Source: Chloroflexota bacterium (GTDB taxonomy: Bacteria; Chloroflexota; Anaerolineae; 4572-78; J111). Taken from it: DNA of 7,005 bases. The DNA is taken from NCBI GenBank assembly GCA_003694775.1, contig RFJV01000038.1:1-7005 (forward strand). Direction: 5' to 3'. Positions 1-7,005 of the stretch are shown here, piece by piece (position 1 is the first letter of the stretch; each line of letters begins with the position of its first letter). The notes below the pieces were generated by a model, which searched no databases, was not told where the DNA came from, and was given only the letters and a program-made list of their open reading frames with translations. Made by a program: the position numbers and the translations under genes.

Positions 1-37
1 CCGCTGAACTGGCGAAAAGTTTGTTAAAGAATGTCAT
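1..37 (-). CDS. 5' end of a divergent gene of unknown function (partial)
   Basis: On the minus strand an ATG at 37-35 opens a reading frame that runs off the window edge and encodes MTFFNKLFASSA. The start is supported by AGAGGG (plus-strand 43-48) five bases upstream, which is a good Shine-Dalgarno at a suitable distance. Only twelve residues are visible, so no family or function can be given; the hydrophobic N-terminus with one lysine is too short to call a signal or membrane segment. The gene is transcribed away from the NRPS gene, so the 262-bp interval between them probably holds both promoters, and the two units could share regulation. No convincing -10/-35 pair was found for this strand. 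A chance ORF start is possible, but the spacing and ribosome binding site argue for a real gene. Confidence 0.55.
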   Translation of the reverse strand, partial: MTFFNKLFASSA

Positions 38-66
38 ATTGTCCCTCTTTTTTATTCACCGGTCTG

Positions 67-87
67 GTGGTGCGTGGCGCGTGGCGG
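67..87. repeat. Three tandem 7-bp units (GTGGYGS type)
   Basis: Read directly as GTGGTGC (67-73), GTGGCGC (74-80) and GTGGCGG (81-87), head to tail without spacers. It lies in noncoding DNA between the divergent starts. The short unit and lack of spacers exclude a CRISPR array. Function unknown; it resembles the short heptamer tandem repeats known from cyanobacterial intergenic DNA. Confidence 0.7.
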
Positions 88-106
88 AAATTAAAGAGAT
101 TTATCT

Positions 107-134
107 TCCAATCTCCAGTCTCCAATCTCCAATC
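107..134. repeat. Four tandem 7-bp units (TCCARTC)
   Basis: Units are TCCAATC (107-113), TCCAGTC (114-120), TCCAATC (121-127) and TCCAATC (128-134), followed by a partial TCC (135-137). This is a second heptamer array, unrelated in sequence to the one 20 bp upstream but with the same period. It is intergenic and has no visible coding potential. Likely a strain-variable simple repeat; a regulatory role is possible but not shown. Confidence 0.8.
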
Positions 135-191
135 TCCTCATACAGCATACGCCGGAATCATCGAAGCCCCATAGGAATTCAATATAAAAAC

Positions 192-246
192 GGTTAGAAT
201 TGGTTTGAGACCTGTCTCGCGTCCTGATTCAAACCGGATTCAAACC
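192..246. promoter_or_regulatory. Probable operator: four GGTTTGA half-sites in opposed pairs
   Basis: Two half-sites face forward: GGTTAGA (192-198) and GGTTTGA (202-208), 10 bp apart. Two face backward: TCAAACC at 229-235 and 240-246, exactly 11 bp apart within the longer direct repeat GATTCAAACC (226-235, 237-246). The inner forward and outer backward sites form a perfect 10-bp inverted repeat, ATTGGTTTGA (199-208) against TCAAACCAAT (240-249). A small hairpin-like GAGAC/GTCTC (207-211, 214-218) lies between. The last half-site ends 9 bp before the -10 box, covering the place of a -35 element, which is otherwise poor. This spacing of about one helical turn suits a winged-helix activator binding in tandem; SARP and OmpR-type regulators use such direct repeats. 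The regulator is not in the window. Confidence 0.55.
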
Positions 247-252
247 AATCTC

Positions 253-261
253 TGCTATACT
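253..261 (+). promoter_or_regulatory. Extended -10 promoter of the NRPS operon
   Basis: TGCTATACT contains the TATACT hexamer (256-261; one mismatch from TATAAT) preceded by TGn, the extended -10 motif. Transcription would begin near 268, giving a leader of roughly 32 nt. At 17-bp spacing the -35 region reads ACCGGA, a poor match, so activity probably depends on the extended -10 and on an activator at the adjacent half-sites. Confidence 0.6.
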
Positions 262-285
262 ATTCCTACCCAACAGGGAAATTTC

Positions 286-292
286 GGGAGAG
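286..292 (+). promoter_or_regulatory. Ribosome binding site of the NRPS gene
   Basis: GGGAGAG precedes the ATG at 300 with seven to nine intervening bases, depending on how it pairs with 16S rRNA. It supports the chosen start. The protein then has only about 30 residues before recognisable adenylation-domain sequence, so no N-terminal condensation domain is missing within the ORF. Confidence 0.65.
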
Positions 293-299
293 CGGCGCT

Positions 300-3200
300 A
301 TGTACGTTTCCAACCCTTTACAGGAGGTTGACCGGCCAGACCTGCGGCAAGCCAACGGCCGTGCCGGGTCTGTGTCTGCGGTGACGGTTGTCCACCTGTT
401 TGAGGCCCAGGTGCGGCGCACCCCCGAAGCAGTGGCCGTCATCGCCCCCGCCGCTCCGCCGGCATACAGCCGTCTGACCTACCACCAGCTCAACAAGCAG
501 GCCAATCAGGTGGCCCACTTTCTGCTTCAGCTCCAACTGCCGCCCGAAACGCCGGTGGGCCTGTTTGTGGAGCGCTCGCCGGCCATGCTGGTGGGCCTGC
601 TGGGCATTCTCAAGGCCGGTCTGCCCTACCTCCCCCTGGACCCCGCCTACCCCGCCGACCGCCTCTCCTTCCTCCTGCAAGAATCCGGTGTTGATGTTCT
701 GCTGACCCAGGCTGGCCTGGAGCCGCGTTTGCCGGCCACGCCCGCTCACACCCTCCTGCTGGACAGCGACCAGCCCCGCCTTCTACAAAACCGCCGGACC
801 AACCCGTCGCCGCCCACTCCCGGCCAGCTTGCCTACGTTATGTTTACCTCCGGCTCTACCGGCAGACCCAAAGGCGTGATGGTGGAGCACCGCAGTCTGG
901 TCAGCTATACCCTGGCCGCGGCGGCAGAATTCTGCATGACCCCCGCCGACCGTGTCCTCCAGTTCGCCTCGATGAGCTGGGACACCAGTCTGGAAGAGAT
1001 TTTCCCCACCCTGACCACCGGCGGCACGGTAGTTCTGCGCCCGCCCGATATGCTCGACTCCGCCACAGCCTTCTGGCAGGTTTGCCGCGAGCAATCCCTG
1101 ACCGTGCTCAATCTGCCAACCGCCTACTGGCACGAACTGGCCGACCAGCTTACCCCGGCCCAGGCCGCGGCTCTGCCCTCTTCCCTGCGCCTGCTCATCA
1201 TCGGCGGTTCAGCGGCCCACCCGGAACGGGTGCGCCGCTGGCTCAAGCTGACCGGCCCCACACCCCGGCTGGTCAACACCTACGGCCTCACCGAGGCCGC
1301 GGCAGTCTCCACCCTGTGCAATCTGTCCGAATGGGCCGCCAAAAACCCCCGCGCCGAAACCGTACCCATCGGGCGGCCTTTTGGCCTCAGCCGGGTGTAT
1401 CTGCTGGACGGCCACCAACAGCCCGTCCCCGATGGCCAGCCGGGAGAAATCTACCTCGGCGGGCCGGGCCTGGCCCGCGGCTATCTGCACCATCCCGACC
1501 GGACCGCGGCCCGCTTTGTCCACCATCCGGAGCTGGGCCGGCTCTACAAAACCGGCGACCTGGCCCGCCGTCTGCCCGACGGCCTTCTGGAATTCCTGGG
1601 CCGCGCCGACCGGCAGGTCAAAATTCGCGGCCACCGGGTGGAGCCGGCAGAAATCGAGGCCGTACTGCGCCGGCATCCCGGCGTGCGCGACGCGGTAGTG
1701 GTCCCCCGCCCCAATACGTCCGGCGACCTGCGGCTGGCGGCCTACGTCACCGCCGCCGGTGACGCGCCCTCTCCTTCCGACCTGCGGGCCTTTGTTACCC
1801 GTACCTTACCCGCTTATATGTGGCCGGCTTCCTTTACCCTTCTGCCGGCCCTGCCGCTGACTGCCAACGGCAAGGTAGATTTGGCCGCCCTGCCGCCGCC
1901 CGACGGCCCGCCCGATACGGGCGCAGACCCGCAAACGCCTACCGAGGCCCGGCTGGCCCGCCTGTGGACCGGCCTGCTGAACCTGCCCGCCGTGGGCCGC
2001 GAAGCCGATTTCTTCGCCCTCGGCGGCGACTCGCTTCTGGTGGCCCGGCTGGCGGCCCGGATTCGCCAGACCTGGCAGGTCGACCTGCCCCTGCACACCC
2101 TGTTCCAGGCCCCGGTTCTGTCCGACCTGGCGGCCCGCATCGACCATCTCCGCGAAGGTGGCAAACCGCCCCGCTATCCGTCTATCCCCCCGGTGAGCCG
2201 CGACCTGGTTCTGCCCCTCTCCTTTGCCCAGGAGCGGCTCTGGTTTGTGGAACAGCTCCACCCCGATACCGCGGTGCACAACATCCCGCTGGTTCTCCGC
2301 CTGAGCGGTCCCCTGGACTATCCCGCCCTGGAGCAAAGCCTGAACGACCTGCTCCGGCGGCACGAAGCCCTCCGCACGGTGGTCCTTACGGCCCGTGGAC
2401 GCCCGTCGCAGGTGGTGGTTCCGCCCCAACCGGTGGCCCTGCCGCCGGTTGACCTGCATACCCTGCCCCCCGCCAGCCGTGAAGCCGCGGCCCTGCGCCT
2501 TGCCGCCGCCGATATCCGCCAACCCTTTGACCTGCACGGCGCGCTTTTCCGCATCAAGCTCCTGCGCCTTTCCCCCTCCGACCACCTGCTGGTGGTGGTG
2601 TTTCACCACCTGGTGGCCGATGACCGGTCGCTCCAGCTTTTCTGCCGCGAACTCAGCCGCGGCTACGCCGACCGCCTGGCCGGACGGCCTTCCTCGTTGC
2701 CGCCCCTTACCGTACAGTACGCGGATTTTGCCTGGCACCAGCGCCAGCATCTCACCGGGCGCGGGTTAGAGCCGCATCTGCGCTACTGGCGCCGCCAGTT
2801 AGCCAGCAGTCCGCCCCTTTTCCCCCTCCTCACCGACTACCCCCGCCCGCCCCGGCCCAGCCTGCGCGCCGGCTCGGAATCCGCCATTCTGCCCCCGGAA
2901 CTGGCCGCCGGACTGGCCCGCCTGTGCCGGGAGGCTGGTGTCACCCGCTTTATGCTTCTGCTGGCCGCGTTTTACACCTTGCTGTACCGCTGCACCGGCC
3001 AGACAGACATCGTGGTCGGAACAACGCTGGAAGACCGCCCCCGGCCCGAACTGGAGCCGCTGATTGGTCTCTTTGTCAACAGCCTGCCTCTCCGCGCCGA
3101 CCTGTCCGGCGCACCGCCTTTCCGGGTACTGCTCCGCCGGGTCCGTGAAGTGGTGCTATCGGCCTTGCGGCACCGGGATGTGCCGTTCGAACTGCTGGTC

Positions 3201-6200
3201 CGCGACCTTCAGCCGGACCGGGACCTCAGCCGGCACCCCCTGTTCCAGATAATGCTGGTGGAGGAGCAGGAACCGCTTGCCGCCGCGGCCTGGCCTGCCG
3301 GCCTGTCCGCCGAGGCCGTAGAGCTTGACCCGCCGGCTTCGGCGTTTGACCTGGCTCTGTTTGTCCGTCCCCGCGGCGAAGCTTTGCAGTTGCGGCTGGA
3401 ATACCGCCGCGACCTGTTCCAGCCGGCCACCATCCGCCGCTTGCTGGACCATTTGCAGACCCTGCTGGCCGCGGCCATCGACAACCCGGAACAGCCCATC
3501 TCTCACCTTCCCCTGATGACCGCCTCGGCCAGCCGCCGCCTGCTGGTGGAGTGGAACCGCACCGCGGCAGACTACCCGCGGCACCAAACTCTGGCCGCGC
3601 TCTTCGAGGCCCGGGCCGGACAGACCCCCCACCGGTCCGCGGTGGTCGGTGCGGATACGGTGCTCACCTTTGCGCAGTTGAACCAGCAGGCTAACCGTCT
3701 GGCCTGGAGTCTGCAGGAACTGGGGGTGGCCCCGGATGTGCCGGTAGCCGTCTTCCTGGAACGCTCGCCCGCGCTGGTCGTCGCTCTGCTGGCGGTGCTC
3801 AAGGCCGGTGCGGCCTTCCTGCCGCTGGACCCGGACACACCGCCGGCGCGTCTGCGGTTTATGCTCAACGATGCCCGCCCGCCTGTTATTCTGACCACCG
3901 AGGAACTGTCTCGCCGCCTGCCGGAAACCCCGGCGGTGGTGGTCGCTCTGGATGGGGCAGACCTCAGCCGGTTGCCGGCTCGCAACCCGGATTGCCCGGC
4001 TCTGCCGCACCATCTGGCTTACATTATGTACACCTCTGGTTCTACTGGCGCGCCCAAAGGAGTGATGGTGGAGCACCGCGGGCTGGTCAACTACCTGACC
4101 TGGGCCGCACGGACCTATCCCTTTGGGGAGGGCAAAGGCGTGCCGCTCCACACCTCCATTGCTTTTGACTTGACCATCACCGCCCTGTTTGGCCCGCTGG
4201 TGGCCGGTCAGGCGGTTTACCTGGCCCCGGCCCGGGCCGGGATAGACAGCCTGGCGAACCTTCTGCGCTCCGGCGGCGGCTTCAGCCTGGTCAAGCTGAC
4301 CCCCTCCCACCTGAAACTGCTTGCCCGCCAGCTTGAACCGGCAGAAATGGCTTCTGCCGCGCACGCCCTGGTCATTGGCGGGGAGGCGCTCCAGGCCGAG
4401 GACATTGCCGCCTGGCGCGAGTACGCCCCCGGAACCGTGCTCTACAACGAGTACGGCCCCACCGAAACAGTGGTCGGCTGCTGTGTGTACCGGGTGGATG
4501 ACCATACCCCCTACACCGGGCCTGTCCCCATCGGACGGCCTGTTGCCAATACCCGCATCTATCTGCTGGACGACCATCTACAGCCGGTGCCGGAGGGGGT
4601 GGCCGGTGAAATTTTCATCGGTGGGGACGGGGTGGCCCGCGGCTACCTGAACCGCCCCCACCTGACCAAAACCCGCTTCATCCCCGACCCCTTCAGCCAG
4701 CACCCCGGCGACCGGCTCTACCGCACCGGCGATTTGGCCCGCCTGCGCCCCGACGGACACCTGGAATTTCTGGGTCGCCGCGACTCGCAGGTCAAAATTC
4801 GGGGCTACCGGGTGGAGCTGGCCGAAATCGAGGCGGTGCTGGCCGCGTACCCGGCGGTCCGGCTGGCCGCGGTTCAGCTTCAGTCCGACGACCGCCTGGT
4901 TGCCTATGTGACCCCGGAACCCGCCGCCTCTCTTTCGCCGGAAGATTTGCGCCAGCACCTGCAAACCATTCTGCCCGATTATATGATTCCTTCGCACTTC
5001 GTTTTGCTGGAGTCGATGCCGCTGACCGCCAACGGCAAAATCGACCGGGCCGCTCTGCCGGTCCCGGAGCCGGAGCGGGTCCGGCCATCCGGACTCGTAC
5101 CGCCGCAGAACAGCATCCAGCGCCGGCTGGTCGAGCTGTGGCAGGAGGTGCTGGGCGTTGAGCCGGTTGGCATTGAGGATGATTTCTTTGCCCTGGGCGG
5201 CCATTCTCTGCTGGCCGCGGAGGTCATCGCCCGGATTGAGCAGGTGTTCAACCGCCGGCTTCCGGTGTCGGTGCTGTTCCAGGCCCCGACCATTGCCGGG
5301 CTGGCCCGGCTTTTGTCTCCGGAGGAAGACCCGCTCCCCGCGGAAGCGGCTTCGCTGGTGGCTATCCAGCCGCAGGGACACAAACCGCCCTTCTTCTGTG
5401 TGCACGGTGTCGGCGGGGGAGTGATGGATTATGCCGACCTGGCCCGCCTGCTGGGTACGGACCGGCCTTTTTACGGTCTGCAGGAGCGTGGCCTGGACGG
5501 GGTTCACGAGCCGTTTGCCCGCGTGGAAGATATGGCCGCTCACTACATCCGCGAAATCCGGTCGGTACAGGCCAGGGGGCCGTACTACCTGGGCGGCTAC
5601 TGCTTTGGCGGGACGATTGCCTTTGAGATGGCCCGCCAACTGCAGGCGCAGGGTGAGCAGGTCGCTTTGCTGGCCGTGCTGGATAACACCGCGCCCGGCG
5701 TGTCGGAAACGTGGTCCTTGCGCACGGCGGCCCGTTTTCTGGGCCATCTGCCCGGCTGGCTGGCCGACTTTCTGCACCTGGGGCCGGCCCAGATGGCGGC
5801 CCGCATTCGCCGCCGGGCGCGGGCCGCGGTCCAGCGGCTGGTCGGACCGGGGACTATTTCCGCCGGCTATCCCACCCGCGCCGATATTGAGGCGGTCATC
5901 GACGATGACCTGTCGCGCATTCCGCCGCGCTACCATCGCTTTTTGGCCGCGCACTACCTGGCCCTCCAGCATTACCGCCCGCGTCCGTACCGCGGCCGGG
6001 TAACCCTGTTCCGCACGCGGGGGCAATCGCTTTTTGGTCCATTTGCCCCGGACCTGGGCTGGGGTCGCCTGGCCGCGCAGGTGACGGTTCGGGAGATACC
6101 CGGCTTTCACGCCAATATTTTGCAGGAGCCTTATGTACGCACCCTGGCCGCGCAGTTGAAGCGCGCCCTGGACGAGGCAGAACTGGATGACTTCTTTGCA

Positions 6201-6206
6201 CGTTGA
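300..6206 (+). CDS. Dimodular nonribosomal peptide synthetase, A-PCP-C-A-PCP-TE
   Basis: Cytoplasmic assembly line predicted to make a dipeptide. A1 (about 30-540) has [11 protein letters not shown] (182-192), YKTGD and catalytic Lys525; it lacks a preceding C domain, so it is the starter module. PCP1 (about 546-617) carries LGGDSL with Ser578. The C domain (about 636-1080) has SFAQERLWF (641-649), RHEALRT (687-693), HHLVADD (769-775), [12 protein letters not shown] (921-932) and RHPLFQ (978-983), resembling LCL types that join two L residues. A2 (about 1098-1593) has [11 protein letters not shown] (1244-1254) and Lys1580. Its pocket residues, aligned by eye to GrsA, are D1290 L1291 T1294 K1332 V1358 G1360 E1384 V1392 G1393 K1580, an Asn code. 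PCP2 carries LGGHSL with Ser1636. The TE (about 1690-1960) has a predicted Cys1768-Asp1795-His1937 triad in GYCFGG, VLDN and GFHANIL. No E, MT or reductase domain is present. The A1 substrate is unassigned (D228 T229 E232 N271 I300 G302 T327 A335 V336 K525). The frame is intact. Confidence 0.97.
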   Translation: MYVSNPLQEVDRPDLRQANGRAGSVSAVTVVHLFEAQVRRTPEAVAVIAPAAPPAYSRLTYHQLNKQANQVAHFLLQLQLPPETPVGLFVERSPAMLVGLLGILKAGLPYLPLDPAYPADRLSFLLQESGVDVLLTQAGLEPRLPATPAHTLLLDSDQPRLLQNRRTNPSPPTPGQLAYVMFTSGSTGRPKGVMVEHRSLVSYTLAAAAEFCMTPADRVLQFASMSWDTSLEEIFPTLTTGGTVVLRPPDMLDSATAFWQVCREQSLTVLNLPTAYWHELADQLTPAQAAALPSSLRLLIIGGSAAHPERVRRWLKLTGPTPRLVNTYGLTEAAAVSTLCNLSEWAAKNPRAETVPIGRPFGLSRVYLLDGHQQPVPDGQPGEIYLGGPGLARGYLHHPDRTAARFVHHPELGRLYKTGDLARRLPDGLLEFLGRADRQVKIRGHRVEPAEIEAVLRRHPGVRDAVVVPRPNTSGDLRLAAYVTAAGDAPSPSDLRAFVTRTLPAYMWPASFTLLPALPLTANGKVDLAALPPPDGPPDTGADPQTPTEARLARLWTGLLNLPAVGREADFFALGGDSLLVARLAARIRQTWQVDLPLHTLFQAPVLSDLAARIDHLREGGKPPRYPSIPPVSRDLVLPLSFAQERLWFVEQLHPDTAVHNIPLVLRLSGPLDYPALEQSLNDLLRRHEALRTVVLTARGRPSQVVVPPQPVALPPVDLHTLPPASREAAALRLAAADIRQPFDLHGALFRIKLLRLSPSDHLLVVVFHHLVADDRSLQLFCRELSRGYADRLAGRPSSLPPLTVQYADFAWHQRQHLTGRGLEPHLRYWRRQLASSPPLFPLLTDYPRPPRPSLRAGSESAILPPELAAGLARLCREAGVTRFMLLLAAFYTLLYRCTGQTDIVVGTTLEDRPRPELEPLIGLFVNSLPLRADLSGAPPFRVLLRRVREVVLSALRHRDVPFELLVRDLQPDRDLSRHPLFQIMLVEEQEPLAAAAWPAGLSAEAVELDPPASAFDLALFVRPRGEALQLRLEYRRDLFQPATIRRLLDHLQTLLAAAIDNPEQPISHLPLMTASASRRLLVEWNRTAADYPRHQTLAALFEARAGQTPHRSAVVGADTVLTFAQLNQQANRLAWSLQELGVAPDVPVAVFLERSPALVVALLAVLKAGAAFLPLDPDTPPARLRFMLNDARPPVILTTEELSRRLPETPAVVVALDGADLSRLPARNPDCPALPHHLAYIMYTSGSTGAPKGVMVEHRGLVNYLTWAARTYPFGEGKGVPLHTSIAFDLTITALFGPLVAGQAVYLAPARAGIDSLANLLRSGGGFSLVKLTPSHLKLLARQLEPAEMASAAHALVIGGEALQAEDIAAWREYAPGTVLYNEYGPTETVVGCCVYRVDDHTPYTGPVPIGRPVANTRIYLLDDHLQPVPEGVAGEIFIGGDGVARGYLNRPHLTKTRFIPDPFSQHPGDRLYRTGDLARLRPDGHLEFLGRRDSQVKIRGYRVELAEIEAVLAAYPAVRLAAVQLQSDDRLVAYVTPEPAASLSPEDLRQHLQTILPDYMIPSHFVLLESMPLTANGKIDRAALPVPEPERVRPSGLVPPQNSIQRRLVELWQEVLGVEPVGIEDDFFALGGHSLLAAEVIARIEQVFNRRLPVSVLFQAPTIAGLARLLSPEEDPLPAEAASLVAIQPQGHKPPFFCVHGVGGGVMDYADLARLLGTDRPFYGLQERGLDGVHEPFARVEDMAAHYIREIRSVQARGPYYLGGYCFGGTIAFEMARQLQAQGEQVALLAVLDNTAPGVSETWSLRTAARFLGHLPGWLADFLHLGPAQMAARIRRRARAAVQRLVGPGTISAGYPTRADIEAVIDDDLSRIPPRYHRFLAAHYLALQHYRPRPYRGRVTLFRTRGQSLFGPFAPDLGWGRLAAQVTVREIPGFHANILQEPYVRTLAAQLKRALDEAELDDFFAR
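6174..6177 (+). promoter_or_regulatory. Ribosome binding site of the PPTase, inside the NRPS gene
   Basis: GAGG lies nine bases before the ATG at 6187, inside the last codons of the NRPS. It is the main support for this start, since homology to the Sfp family begins only around residue 33 (VHVWLARL). Initiation within the upstream gene suggests translational coupling. Confidence 0.5.
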
Positions 6207-6969
6207 CAACTCATTCAGGCAAAAAGACGACCCCGCGAGGGTATGGCCGGACGCGCCGGCCCGCCCCTCTGCCTCCGGGCAGGAGGTGCACGTCTGGCTG
6301 GCCCGGCTGGCCCAGGTGTATGACCGGCTCGACGCGCTGGAGCAGACCCTCTCCGCAGACGAGGTGGAGCGGGCGGCCCGCTTCTACTTCCAGCGGGACC
6401 GGCTTCAGTTCATCGCCGCCCGCGGGGTTCTGCGGAACATCCTGGCCCGCTACCTGCAGGTCGACCCGGCTCAGGTTCGCTTTGCCTATTCCGAGCACGG
6501 CAAACCGGTTCTGGAGGCGGCACACAGGGCGGAGGTGCAGTTCAATGCCAGCCGCACCCAGGGCGTGGCCCTCTACGCGGTCACTGCGGGCCGGCAGGTG
6601 GGCGTGGATGTGGAGCAGATTCGCCGGGATGTGGACATCCAGATGATGGCCTGGCAGTTTTTTGCCCCGGCGGAATACAATGCCCTGATGGAACTGCCGC
6701 CTGACCGTCGCTGGCAGGCCTTTTTTGCCGCCTGGACACGCAAGGAGGCCTATCTCAAGGCCCGCGGCATCGGCCTGTCGCTGTCGCCGCGGCAGGTGAC
6801 GGTCTCACTACTGCCCGATGAACCGGCCCGGCTGGTCGAGGTGGAAAACCAACCCGCCGAAGCCGGTCGCTGGACCCTGGTTTCCCCCGTCATTTCTCCC
6901 GATTACGCCGCCGCCGTCGCCGTTGAAGGCGCAGGCTGGCGGCTCCACTGCTGGCGGTGGTCGCCATAA
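6187..6969 (+). CDS. Sfp-type 4'-phosphopantetheinyl transferase
   Basis: Transfers 4'-phosphopantetheine from coenzyme A to the conserved serine of carrier domains; here the obvious targets are Ser578 and Ser1636 of the adjacent NRPS. Family features: VHVWLARL near residue 33, the FNxS region (FNASRTQG, 119-126), the Mg-binding GVDVE (139-143, Asp141 and Glu143), and FFAAWTRKEAYLKARG (179-194, with Glu187 and Lys191), followed by GLSLSP. At 260 residues it is slightly longer than Sfp (224), partly through a polar N-terminal extension of about 30 residues. The usual His after FNxS is Arg123. The start overlaps the NRPS end by 20 bp, which indicates one operon and probable coupled translation. 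Codon use resembles the NRPS. Family assignment is firm; action on this NRPS is inferred from position, and it may also serve other carriers. No terminator is visible after its stop. Confidence 0.93.
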   Translation: MTSLHVDNSFRQKDDPARVWPDAPARPSASGQEVHVWLARLAQVYDRLDALEQTLSADEVERAARFYFQRDRLQFIAARGVLRNILARYLQVDPAQVRFAYSEHGKPVLEAAHRAEVQFNASRTQGVALYAVTAGRQVGVDVEQIRRDVDIQMMAWQFFAPAEYNALMELPPDRRWQAFFAAWTRKEAYLKARGIGLSLSPRQVTVSLLPDEPARLVEVENQPAEAGRWTLVSPVISPDYAAAVAVEGAGWRLHCWRWSP

Positions 6970-6970
6970 C

Positions 6971-6998
6971 GTGACTTTTCCCCATTTTTGGCTATAAT
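6971..6998 (+). promoter_or_regulatory. Probable promoter of the next, downstream gene
   Basis: A perfect TATAAT (6993-6998) follows GTGACT (6971-6976; four of six matches to TTGACA) at 16-bp spacing, in an AT-rich stretch directly after the PPTase stop. It points to a new transcription unit just beyond the window, so the NRPS operon probably ends with the PPTase. No hairpin terminator is seen between the stop and this promoter. Confidence 0.5.
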
Positions 6999-7005
6999 AG
7001 CAGAG

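Noticed and set aside
107..137. Possible CRISPR array
   Set aside because: Units are 7 bp and contiguous, with no spacers.
207..218. GAGAC-CT-GTCTC as a terminator or attenuator hairpin
   Set aside because: The stem is only 5 bp with a 2-nt loop and no T-run, and it lies upstream of the predicted transcription start, so it would not be in the NRPS mRNA.
1082..1762. 226-residue plus-strand open frame in another frame within A1
   Set aside because: Proline- and arginine-rich translation typical of an off-frame read of GC-rich DNA; it overlaps core A-domain motifs in the true frame.
2154..2215. Hidden epimerisation domain between PCP1 and C
   Set aside because: Only about 20 residues separate PCP1 from the first C-domain motif, far too short, and the single HHxxxD motif belongs to the C domain.
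1806..2750. 314-residue minus-strand open frame over PCP1 and the C domain
   Set aside because: Same antisense shadow effect; no ribosome binding site or family motif was seen, and the plus-strand frame carries the conserved C-domain motifs.
5601..5603. Sequencing error turning a TE Ser into Cys
   Set aside because: TGC could come from AGC or TCC by one change, but the surrounding GGYCFGG context is well formed and Cys TEs are known, so I kept it as read; an error cannot be formally excluded.
3156..6209. Two long minus-strand open frames, 3156-4577 and 4578-6209
   Set aside because: They lie wholly antisense to the NRPS, whose domains are intact throughout. Their translations are low-complexity (rich in G, R, Q, A) without recognisable motifs. 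Long antisense frames are expected when third codon positions are mostly G/C.
6970..7005. Rho-independent terminator after the PPTase
   Set aside because: T-rich runs are present, but no GC-rich stem precedes them; the stretch fits a promoter better.

Overview
The window holds a compact two-gene nonribosomal peptide cassette on the + strand, preceded by a regulatory intergenic region and the first codons of a divergent gene. Coding DNA is strongly GC-rich with mostly G/C third positions. The upstream intergenic DNA is more AT-rich and carries two different 7-bp tandem repeats, and the promoters look like sigma-70 type. These traits fit a Chloroflexota (Anaerolineae-like) bacterium, but that assignment is an inference from style only; nothing here is a taxonomic marker.

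Layout: 1-37 (-) is the 5' end of a divergent gene with a good ribosome binding site. 38-299 is intergenic: two heptamer arrays (67-87 and 107-134), then a cluster of GGTTTGA-type half-sites (192-246), an extended -10 box (253-261) and a Shine-Dalgarno for the next gene. 300-6206 (+) encodes a 1968-residue dimodular NRPS with domain order A1-PCP1-C-A2-PCP2-TE. 6187-6969 (+) encodes an Sfp-type 4'-phosphopantetheinyl transferase whose start lies inside the 3' end of the NRPS gene. 6970-7005 holds a -10/-35-like pair that probably begins the next transcription unit.

How the genes work together: the transferase would load phosphopantetheine onto Ser578 and Ser1636 of the two carrier domains. A1 would load a starter amino acid that cannot be assigned securely (code read by eye as D-T-E-N-I-G-T-A-V-K). 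A2 reads D-L-T-K-V-G-E-V-G-K, an asparagine-type code. The single C domain would join them into an X-Asn dipeptidyl thioester. The TE would release it, and its predicted nucleophile is Cys1768 instead of the usual Ser. There is no epimerisation, methylation, reductase, MbtH or transporter gene in the window.

Most interesting points: the cysteine TE on an Asn-terminated dipeptide, altered motif residues in the C domain and the transferase, and the symmetrical half-site array at the promoter. The product is not one I recognise.
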